A stretch of 64,000 nucleotides of DNA from Takakia lepidozioides (Eukaryota > Streptophyta > Takakiopsida > Takakiales > Takakiaceae), in contig CM060731.1 in the NCBI GenBank assembly GCA_030704615.1, positions 930,001 through 994,000 of the forward strand. Direction: 5' to 3'. This document shows, piece after piece, positions 47,004-57,400 of the stretch. The translations under genes and the position numbers were made by a program. Position 1 is the stretch's first letter. Each line of letters begins with the position of its first letter. Below the pieces are notes generated by a model. It was given only the letters and a program-made list of their open reading frames with translations. It was not told the origin of the DNA and did not search any database.

Positions 47004-50000
47004 AGTGACGACGAGCCCGGCACGCTGGTGGTATCATCGACAGCTCCAACTCATCGCATGTTTGAATCGCCCAACTTGGGGCGAGAGGGCAAACTTAAAC
47101 CTTTTGTTGGTGGACGGGAGGACTTGCAACGAGATTACGACAGAGTAGGCATTGGGGAGGTTGGTGCAGGCGGCATGGCAGGTGAAGGGCGTGAGGACAT
47201 GAGGACAGCAGATCCGGCAATGGAGGTTGTTCATGCACATGCAGTAGGGCCCGCCCACGCAAAGAAAAAGAAGAAAGCTAAGCACATGCAATCCCCGGCG
47301 AGAGAGCAGTCACGGGCTGCGGAGGGGGGAGTGAGCAGTGCGCGCGAGGGTGTCAGTTCGCCTCAATCAAAGGTGGTCGTCCTGGAGGGCTCCCCTGCTG
47401 CTAGCCCTAGTAAGAAACAGAAAGCCCGTGAGAGGGCAAAAGAACAGACGAGACAGAATGCTAGCCAGGAGGAAAGACAAAAGGCAGCTGAAGAGGCCAG
47501 GGGTGCCCAAATGACAGATGCCAATGTAAGCGAGGGACGCACAGAGACGGTGGATCCCTAAGACACCACAGAGAGGCAGTAGCACACCGGTTAGACCATC
47601 GCGGGCAAGAGCAGCCCCGCAATTACCCATACGGTGGAGAGTGGAGGAGAGGAAAGAACACCTGAAAGAGCACGGATTGTGCAAGTTCGAGGTGAAGCCA
47701 GGGAGAGGGCAGTAGAGACGGAGAGTGCTGGAGGTGGTTTCGCAGGTGGCTGACCCTGTTGAGGAGGACGACATGGAGCTTTCTGACCAGGATGACATCC
47801 TCCCGGACATCCCCAGGCCCCAAACCCGGAGCATACAGGCTGGATTTGGCGGTCCTGGTGGGCTGCCGGAAAACCCCTCTGCAGCAGACGTCATGTCTGA
47901 GGCGGATATGAAGTTGGCCGCTGCCAAGATGTTGGAGGCAACCCACAGCAACATTGGCAGGGTGCTGGGGGCATGGTGTACCCGGCCAAGCTTCGAATTC
48001 CCCTTTGCCGCTTGGTGTCATTGCAGGTGGTGAGACCTGCCCTCCCAGGCGATATCGACAAGCTGAAATTCTCTTTCCGGGATGGATATCGAATGGGGTC
48101 TGCCGCGTTTTACGTTTCCATTGAGAACGACCACGGAGCTTCCCGTGCCCACACTTCCGATGAGGTGGACAAATGGGGTCCCCATTGGCAAACGCGAAAT
48201 GAGGAGTTCGAGAGATCGATTGCTAGTGATCCTCTTTTCCAGCACTTGTCCGGTAAGATGTTCTACGTGTGGGACGGCAATCATCGCCTCCTGGCATGGA
48301 TGGAGCACATTGCCCAAGCCCACCCCAACGACCTCGATTGGCATTTCGCCGTGGATTGTGTTGTGCTGAAGGTTGCGGGGCCCAAAGATCGCAGTCTTCT
48401 CAAAGCTGCAATGGCCGACATCAACTCGTAAGCTACAACCCCTCTCGCTTTTGGACTTTGAATTTGGAAGTCATTTCATTGCGAATCCTCATATATGATG
48501 AAAATTCCCATTTCAGTATTGTTTGATGGAAATGTGGCACTGCAGGGTGACTGAGAATGCCTTCATTGCCACCAACTTGTCCCATATGCTCTTCCGAGTG
48601 AAGGATGTCGGGAAGCAGGGGGTGCAAGAGTTTGCCAATTCCTCAGTGCCGACCTCCTGCGCAAGTCGGAGGCAAAGGCAGACAGAACCTGGTATAGGCT
48701 GAGCGTCGACGCCATGGTGGACTACATATTTCGGGTAAAGCTCCTGACAGTTTTGTTGAGCTAATCTGTCTCTCCTCCCCCAATAGAAGAAATTGTGTTG
48801 AGCAGGATCTCTAATCTTATGTGCGCATTCTTGACAGACGAAAATACAGCAGGATTTGGCACATGCGCGGAGGTTCTACATGGAGTCAGAGGAGAAGAAT
48901 CCAACCCTCCCGGAACTCGAATCGTATGTCAAAGCTGCGGAGGTGAGGGCCCGCATAAAGTACAAGTCGCGGATGGTAAAGTACGTGGCCATAGCTGATC
49001 CCGCCCTTGGTGCCGACTTTCTGGTGGAGGTGGGGAAGCACTACTCTCGCGCTCTGAAGCCCACGATGACATTGGAGAAGCTCCATCGTCTAGCCACATC
49101 CTGTGTGGATGCAACAGAAAAGGTGATACATTCTTAACCAAATTGTGGTGGCAACAACTCCTTTTTGTGGTGTTTGGCGCTTACGAATATGCTGGGTGGT
49201 TGGACAGACCCGGTGGCTCCAAATCTGGAATGGTTCCCAAAGTACCAGGGACATGTGGAGCTTCCCCAAACCGGACAAACTCTCTGACCCCACATTCGAC
49301 ATGTGGATGAACCGCATGACATGGTGGTTTCAGGTACTTCCCCACGCTTCGTTTGGGGCTTCTACTCTAGTAGGGGGTGGATTCATTGTATTTTTTGAGG
49401 AAAGCGATCTGATGGAGAATCTCCACAGGTGACGACGAATGCGCAAGAGCAGCTGGACACACAAGCACATCAGTTCAAGATGGAGATATCTCCTGCAGCA
49501 GAGAGCCTACGTGACTATGTGACGAGGTACTTTCTGCTCTACAAAACCAACCTATTCTTTCGGGAGATAGCAGATGCTCGCCGGAGCCACGAGTTCACCG
49601 ACCAGCCGAACGCGGACAAAGCAGCAATGCGCCTTCTGTACAGGTACATACGCGCTGCCTTTTTTTCAAGTCCTTGCATTTCAGGATGTTAGAGGCCTCA
49701 AGTGGTGTTAGGGAAAATGGCGCCGAATTTCCAGTCAGGGCTCCGAAAATGGCTAAGTCCCTAGACTGGCTGGCCCGGAACTGGAAATTCGGCGCCATTT
49801 TCCAGTTCCAGGCCCTATTGCCGTTCAGGGACTTAGCCATTTTCGGAAGTCCCTAGGGCTGGCCCTGAAGTGGAAATTCGGCGCCCAGTTGGCCCTATTG
49901 CCCAGAAAAAAAAACTGGAAATTCGGCGCCCAGTTCTAAGGGACTTAGGGGCTAAGTCCTAGAAAACTGGAAATTCGGCGCCATTTTCCAGTTCCAGGCC

Positions 50001-52469
50001 TATTGCCGTTCAGGGACTTAGCCATTTTCGGGCTAAGTCCCTAAGTGGAAATTCGGCGCCATGTTTAGGCCCTATTGCCGTTCAGGGACTTAGCCATTTT
50101 CATTGTGTTTTTCATGAATGCAGGTACTGTAAGTTCTCCTTTTGGAGAAAGGTCATCTGTCTTTCGAGCCACCATTCTTCCTGGCATGGAGGAACCCTGG
50201 GGCTGACTCCATGTACACTGACGATATTGTGAAGGAGTGGCATCTGGAACATTTGCGTGATTGCCCTTGGTATGTGGACCTTCCGCCCGGCTCGCTCGAC
50301 CCATCCGAGTTTCAATTGAAGCTGGATGCTGAATTCCGACGAAACCGGGCTCCGCTGCCTCCGTTGGGTGCAAAAGAGGCAAAAGCGCTTGCGAACTCCA
50401 GGAAAGCGGCAGAGCTTGCTCAGGCAGGAATTCAGGAGAAATTGCATGAGAAGAGTAAAGGTCAAAGGAAAAGGACAAGGAAACAGGTGACTGCAGTAAC
50501 ACCCAAAAAGAAGAAAACCATCGGGGCATCGGAGGAGGCGCAGGAGGGGACCCAAGAGAGTGACTCCGACGATTTTGTTCAAGGTCCTGCGACTGCTGTT
50601 GCTCCTACCCAGTCACCGGTCGTCCGGGTTCCCAAGTCAGTTCGGAGTGGGACTGGCTCTGCCAAGAAGTTGGCATTTGAGGGCGAGCCTACACGGCGGT
50701 ATTCGGCGGTGACGTTTACGCACAGGCCAAAGCTAGAACCTCCAACCATCATCCAATGCGTCAATGAGAGCTTCCTTGACGCTCTCGCTGCCAGGGCGAA
50801 GAAGGTGGCACACAACAAGTCTCTGGCGGAGCAGAAGGGGAAAGCCAAGAAGAGGGCTGCCGGTACAGAGCCTAAAGACACCCCTGGTTTTGAAGCCATG
50901 ATGGAATTCTTCACGGCTGTGAGCACGAATTGCAAGAGCACTCGGGGGGGGGTTGAGGTGGAGAGAGCTTGCGACATGATTCTCCTCGACATTCCAGATG
51001 GGGAGCTGCTGGAGGGCCTGGATGGTGTGCCCACCTGGAACAGGTTTACTGAGGACTACTGGAAAGCCGGGTTTGGGCTGGCGGGGATGCTTCTGGATGA
51101 CGGTGGATGTGTGGTTGTCCTTGCCACGAGAGGGAAGACCACAGAGAATGCGGTGGCAAGGTGGACACCGAAAAGTGTCACCCCGGTCCTCCTCAGAAAA
51201 TGGTTCTGCATCAGTACGCAGGGGTTGCGAACAGAGGGCCAAAGTGTAAGTTATCAATCTATTGCATTCACTTCATATTGTGGTGTATGTTAAGTAGACC
51301 CTGGAATTGATCCCTTCTTTGTTGGATGTGCAGACATTGGTGTTTGAGGCATATTGCTTTGTGAAGAGAGGGTCTACGTTCAAATTCCGCAACGACGGTC
51401 GTCTTGTTGATGCCGCTGTGGACCCTGTAACCTACGATGTCCTCTACAACTATGTGCCCCACTCCAGTATGCCGAAGGACACAAAGACAGGCAAACCGTG
51501 GCGGTACAGCCGGACCCGGAGCCCTGCTTTCATCCAAACCCTCATGGAGACGTGCTCGGATGTCCAAGGGCGGATTCTGGACCTCACATGCGGCACGGGT
51601 AAGCCTTCACGTGCTCAGTTTGTCCCCTGGCCCGATTGCAATTGCATGCCGCAAGCTATTAACCGCCCGCTTTGTTCCTCAGGTGCTTCAATGTGGGCAG
51701 GGACGTTGTCCGACAGGCATGTGTTCGCCTTCGAGCCAGATACTGCCCTCCACAACTCGGAACTTGCAGCGGCTGAACGTCTGCCGAAAGAGGAAGAGGC
51801 ATCCTCGGAGGATGAGGAAAAATCCGAGAAGGAGCAGGGGGAGGAAGTTGGGATCGAGGCCGAGGAGCCCCCGGTTTACGAGTGAGTGGTGGCATTGTAA
51901 GTTGCCTCCAGATTTTGTGAGGCACCTCCCTCCGCTCTCTTATTTCATTGAAAACCCTTTCTGGTTGTGCTGGTATTGACATTCTTGAAGTGGATTTGTT
52001 CTTACTGTAGGATGCCAAGTACTGCCGGAGGGACGTCTACACCGGAGTTCATGGGCAGGAGGAACGTGCCTTTTTTTGCCAGGGGGGATTTCATGCCTAG
52101 TCCAGAAAGGGAGTACATCCTTCCTACTTATGCTGCCCGGCTTGCTTCGGTGTCCATTAGGAGGTGTTCCGAACGTAGTCGTGTACAGCAGATTTTAGAC
52201 GAGGCAAGCCTCAAGAAAATGAAGATGAGGGAGGAGGCAGCAGCTATTAGAGCCCGTCGGGCTCGTAGATTTGTGTTGATTCTGCTGAGGAAAGTGGGGG
52301 AGAAGACGCAGAAGATTCCCAGGAGGTGAGGTGGACAGTCCCCCAAGGAGAGGACGGGATTTTTGAGAGGCATAGTGGAACTGATGCATCACAGAGCTCG
52401 GAGGATGAGGGGGATGAGGGGGATGAGGAAGAAGGTGGGGCAAGTTCCTCGGAGGGTGTAGGAGAGTAG
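47004..52469 (+). CDS. ParB-like domain plus beta-class DNA methyltransferase, left arm
   Basis: A multi-exon gene. Recognised exons: about 47004-47560 and 47725-48427, then 48546-48734, 48838-49122, 49208-49333, 49429-49643, about 50126-51245, 51334-51598, 51683-51881 and 52011-52469. The first part is Lys/Glu-rich and low-complexity. Next comes a ParB/Srx-like domain (LRIPLCRLVSLQVVRPALPG, then FYVWDGNHRLLAWM). A middle region follows, then a circularly permuted methyltransferase: motif IV position DMILLDIPDG, later YSRTRSPAFIQTLMETCSD and motif I GRILDLTCGTGASMWAG with FAFEPD. The tail is acidic. In bacteria and phages ParB and N4/N6 methylases are often fused or adjacent. The DPPY motif is replaced by DIPDG, so catalysis is doubtful. 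This copy has single-base losses near 48641 and 52276 that shift the frame. Joining exons across the 49643/50126 intron gives an in-frame stop that I could not resolve. Confidence 0.68.
49700..50105. repeat. Palindrome-rich intron of the methyltransferase gene (left arm)
   Basis: Six GGCGCC cores in AAATTCGGCGCC contexts lie at 49719, 49791, 49880, 49925, 49977 and 50055. They alternate with repeats of gggacttagccattttcgg and its reverse complement. All lie within one intron (49644-50125). Confidence 0.88.
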
Positions 52470-52635
52470 TGCCCATTCCGGCTATGACAGTTAGAACACA
52501 CTTGTATAGACGTGGCTTGCCACAAAATTTGCAATAAAATGTTGCATTTCAAGTCCACTGGTGCCACATTCCAACTTCACATGACCCTATTTCCGTGCCT
52601 CCTAACCCTATTTCCGTGGACTCACAATGGTCTGC

Positions 52636-54120
52636 TCATGCTTTTTTTTTTCCGCTCATGCTCATGCCGCTCATGAAATAGCAGCCCCCTCTCAGTAGCT
52701 CGTCGTCCCCTTCCAACGTGAGCAAATGTCTTCCGCAAATTGTTGCAGCCACCATGGAGGACCCGCATCCCGCTATTAGATCGACTATTGTTCCCCCTTT
52801 TGGTGAACACATCTCCATGAAGGTTTGCATGAACCTTGGGCTTTTCTCACGAGCCCCGCTGAAGAAGGTGCCATCTTGTCATTTGTGGAGTCTATCCTCT
52901 CTGGCCATGTTCCTCACCACATCCTCAGTGATGTTGTTGTGGTCGGTGTCAAGCTTTGCAGCTATCTCCCGCAAGTTGAAATTGGCATCCATGCCCCTCA
53001 GTAGGCAAAATGCATAGAAAATCACAGTCTGCCATTTCAAATTTCAGCAGGAACCCCGTGAGATCGATATTATATAAGAGAAGACCTATAATATTATGTA
53101 CAGGTTATGTTTGAAGAAACAAAATGCACTTTCTAGCTCCACAATTCTAAAATGAGTTATGACGACTACAACGTCGAAACCCCCCAACTTTGTTTGATAG
53201 TCGGCACCGAAGTATGAAATCCCGGCCTACAATGACTAACTAACATGACACACCATTCTAATAGTTGGTGCCGACTATGAATCCAAATGTGGGCCCCACT
53301 GAGACATAGTCTGTGCCGACTATGATCAAAAGACAATAGGCAACCCGAGACATAGTCGGCACCGACTATATATCTGTAGACAATCCATACCTACCACAAT
53401 GGATATTTGACGACTATTAAATACATTTTGAAGAAGATGTGATAGAGGCGATGAAAAGTTGAAAGTACTGAGCAAACAATTTAAGCAGTTTAAGCAGTTC
53501 GAACTTACCTGTGGCTGCCCTGCCTCTCCAGATTGAAGTGGTAGCCGATTGAGGTAAGTAGATTGCAACAATAACTTTAACATGAAGCCACCACTAGTAT
53601 TGCCAACATCTTACCTGGAACCACCATGTCATTTTGTCGCACCACAAGCCGAACACCACATCTGTGGGAGTATGTGGGAATTCCCCATTTTTCCATGTTG
53701 TGGAGTCAGAATTCCACAGCTTCAACCATAAAACCTTCTCCTTCGGGCTGTCCTTGCTCGTGGCAAACATCTGCAAATTCTCAAGAGTCATTTCCGGCTT
53801 CTGATTGACGGCAAGTGACTTGTAATGCATGGTTATCTAAAAAAGAAAGCCAGTTCCCAGTGCAGGATCGCAAATGGAAGAATATTTGGCGATTTTGGTG
53901 TACCACTTCGTCCTGTGCACCTGGAAATTGCTAGCAAGTTTCTTCGGAGAGCTCGGTGTTCTCACGGTGGCAGGCAGGTGGGCATGGGCATCCAAGCAGG
54001 CATTTCTAATTCTACGGAATCCCTCCTGATCCATATATTCCATGCGGGCATCCCGCGGCATAGTCATCCAAATCCGCTTGTCATTTCATCCCACATCTGG
54101 AACATTGGAAACTCTTTTCA
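52636..54120 (-). pseudogene. Diverged, decayed paralogue of the ParB-methyltransferase gene (spacer)
   Basis: The minus-strand segments parallel arm exons in order. 54067-53837 has KWYTKIAKYSSICDPALGTG (arm: MVKYVAIADPALGADF). 53830-53640 has MTLENLQMFATS and WCDKMTWWFQ (arm: MTLEKLHRLATS and MNRMTWWFQ). 52840-52636 has FMQTFMEMCSPKGGTIVDLI then AGCGSSMVAAT and LTLEGD (arm motif I: DLTCGTGASMWAG). The ParB and motif IV parts are absent and stops are present. The protein sequence differs strongly from the arms, so this is a separate lineage. Its last codons run into the arm-shared sequence. Confidence 0.75.
53190..53375. repeat. Spacer palindromes ATAGTCGGCACCGACTAT
   Basis: Four copies or near copies occur at about 53194, 53262, 53307 and 53353, with a fifth variant (tatagtcggaaccgactt) at about 54155. 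The cluster lies between the paralogue segments MTWWFQ and motif I. That is the same relative place as the GGCGCC array in the arm gene's intron. Confidence 0.82.
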
Positions 54121-54405
54121 AGTGCAGAAGGCACCAATGCAGGCCCAAGACCCTATAGTCGGAACCGACTTGGGGGCTGCTATTTCATGAGCGGCATGAG
54201 CATGGCGCATGAGCATTGAGCGGAAAAAAAAAAAGCATGAGCAGACCATTGTGAGTCCACGGAAAAGGGTTAGGAGGCACGGAAATAGGGTCATGTGAAG
54301 TTGGAATGTGGCACCAGTGGACTTGAAATGCAACATTTTATTGCAAATTTTGTGGCAAGCCACGTCTATACAAGTGTGTTCTAACTGTCATAGCCGGAAT
54401 GGGCA

Positions 54406-57400
54406 CTACTCTCCTACACCCTCCGAGGAACTTGCCCCACCTTCTTCCTCATCCCCCTCATCCCCCTCATCCTCCGAGCTCTGTGATGCATCAGTTCCAC
54501 TATGCCTCTCAAAAATCCCGTCCTCTCCTTGGGGGACTGTCCACCTCACCTCCTGGGAATCTTCTGCGTCTTCTCCCCCACTTTCCTCAGCAGAATCCAA
54601 CACAAATCTACGAGCCCGACGGGCTCTAATAGCTGCTGCCTCCTCCCTCATCTTCATTTTCTTGAGGCTTGCCTCGTCTAAAATCTGCTGTACACGACTA
54701 CGTTCGGAACACCTCCTAATGGACACCGAAGCAAGCCGGGCAGCATAAGTAGGAAGGATGTACTCCCTTTCTGGACTAGGCATGAAATCCCCCCTGGCAA
54801 AAAAAGGCACGTTCCTCCTGCCCATGAACTCCGGTGTAGACGTCCCTCCGGCAGTACTTGGCATCCTACAGTAAGAACAAATCCACTTCAAGAATGTCAA
54901 TACCAGCACAACCAGAAAGGGTTTTCAATGAAATAAGAGAGCGGAGGGAGGTGCCTCACAAAATCTGGAGGCAACTTACAATGCCACCACTCACTCGTAA
55001 ACCGGGGGCTCCTCGGCCTCGATCCCAACTTCCTCCCCCTGCTCCTTCTCGGATTTTTCCTCATCCTCCGAGGATGCCTCTTCCTCTTTCGGCAGACGTT
55101 CAGCCGCTGCAAGTTCCGAGTTGTGGAGGGCAGTATCTGGCTCGAAGGCGAACACATGCCTGTCGGACAACGTCCCTGCCCACATTGAAGCACCTGAGGA
55201 ACAAAGCGGGCGGTTAATAGCTTGCGGCATGCAATTGCAATGGGGCCAGGGGACAAACTGAGCACGTGAAGGCTTACCCGTGCCGCATGTGAGGTCCAGA
55301 ATCCGCCCTTGGACATCCGAGCACGTCTCCATGAGGGTTTGGATGAAAGCAGGGCTCCGGGTCCGGCTGTACCGCCACGGTTTGCCTGTCTTTGTGTCCT
55401 TCGGCATACTGAGTGGGGCACATAGTTGTAGAGGACATCGTAGGTTACAGGGTCCACAGCGGCATCAACACGACCCGTTTGCGGAATTTGAACGTAGACC
55501 CTCTCTTCACAAAGCAATATGCCTCAAACACCAATGTCTGCACATCCAACAAAGAAGGGATCAATCCAGGGTCTACTTAACATACACCACAATATGAAGT
55601 GAATGCAATAGATTGATAACTTACACTTTGGCCCTCTGTTCGCAACCCCTGCGTACTGATGCAGAACCATTTTCTGAGGAGGACCGGGGTGACACTTTTC
55701 GGTGTCCACCTTGCCACCGCATTCTCTGTGGTCTTCCCTCTCGTGGCAAGGACAACCACACATCCACCGTCATCCAGAAGCATCCCCGCCAGCCCAAACC
55801 CGGCTTTCCAGTAGTCCTCAGTAAACCTGTTCCAGGTGGGCACACCATCCAGGCCCTCCAGCAGCTCCCCATCTGGAATGTCGAGGAGAATCATGTCGCA
55901 AGCTCTCTCCACCTCAACCCCCCCCCGAGTGCTCTTGCAATTCGTGCTCACAGCCGTGAAGAATTCCATCATGGCTTCAAAACCAGGGGTGTCTTTAGGC
56001 TCTGTACCGCAGCCCTCTTCTTGGCTTTCCCCTTCTGCTCCGCCAGAGACTTGTGTGTGCCACCTTCTTCGCCCTGGCAGCGAGAGCGTCAAGGAAGCTC
56101 TCATTGACGCATTGGATGATGGTTGGAGGTTCTAGCTTTGGCCTGTGCGTAAACGTCACCGCCGAATACCGCCGTGTAGGCTCGCCCTCAAATGCCAACT
56201 TCTTGGCAGAGCCAGTCCCACTCCGAACTGACTTGGGAACCCGGACGACCGGTGACTGGGTAGGAGCAACAGCAGTCGCAGGACCTTGAACAAAATCGTC
56301 GTCGGAGTCACTCTCTTGGGTCCCCTCCTGCGCCTCCTCCGATGCCCCGATGGTTTTCTTCTTTTTGGGTGTTACTGCACTCACCTGTTTCCTTGTCCTT
56401 TTCCTTTGACCTTTACTCTTCTCATGCAATTTCTCCTGAATTCCTGCCTGAGCAAGCTCTGCCGCTTTCCTGGAGTTCGCAAGCGCTTTTGCCTCTTTTG
56501 CACCCAACGGAGGCAGCGGAGCCCGGTTTCGTCGGAATTCAGCATCCAGCTTCAATTGAAACTCGGATGGGTCGAGCGAGCCGGGCGGAAGGTCCACATA
56601 CCAAGGGCAATCACGCAAATGTTCCAGATGCCACTCCTTCACAATATCGTCAGTGTACATGGAGTCAGCCCCAGGGTTCCTCCATGCCAGGAAGAATGGT
56701 GGCTCGAAAGACAGATGACCTTTCTCCAAAAGGAGAACTTACAGTACCTGCATTCATGAAAAACACAATGAGGTCCGAAAATGGCTAAGTCCCTGAACGG
56801 CATGGAAATGGCGCCGAATTTCGGGCCACCCAGTCTAGGGACTTAGCCCTAAGTCCCTTAAACTGGAACGGCGCCGAATTTCCAGTTCTAGGGACTTATG
56901 GCTAAGTCCCTGAACGGCAATAGGGCCTAGAACTGGAAAACGGCGCCGAATTTTCGGGCCAGCCACCCTAGGGACTTAGCCGAAAATGGCTAAGTCCCTG
57001 ACGGCAATAGGGCCTGGAACTGGAAATGGCGCCGAATTTCCAGTTCAGGGCCAGCCAGTCTAGGGACTTAGCCCGAAAATGGCTAAGTCCCTGACGGCAA
57101 TAGGGCCTAGAACTGGAAAACGGCGCCGAATTTCCAGTTCCGGGCCAGCCACCTAGGGACTTAGCCCGAAAATGGCTAAGTCCCTGAACGGCAATAGGGC
57201 CTGGAACTGGAAAATGGCGCCGAATTTCCAGTTCCGGGCCAGCCAGTCTAGGGACTTAGCCATTTTCGGAGCCCTGACTGGAAATTCGGCGCCATTTTCC
57301 CTAACACCACTAGGCCTCTAACATCCTGAAATGCAGGACTTGAAAGAAAGGCAGCGCGTATGTACCTGTACAGAAGGCGCATTGCTGCTTTGTCCGCGTT

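Larger units (their letters stand above)
42464..52689 (+). repeat. Left arm of giant inverted duplication
   Basis: This segment is matched in reverse complement by 54172-64000. The 42464/64000 pairing is set by the window end, so the true arms are longer. By eye, coding stretches are nearly identical apart from small indels. The palindrome arrays differ most in length. The inner edge is set by gcagccccc (52681-52689) against ggggg at 54172-54176. Confidence 0.92.

Noticed and set aside
53837-54067. Spacer ORFs as independent new genes
   Set aside because: Each aligns in order with exons of the arm methyltransferase gene, so they are pieces of one decayed paralogue.
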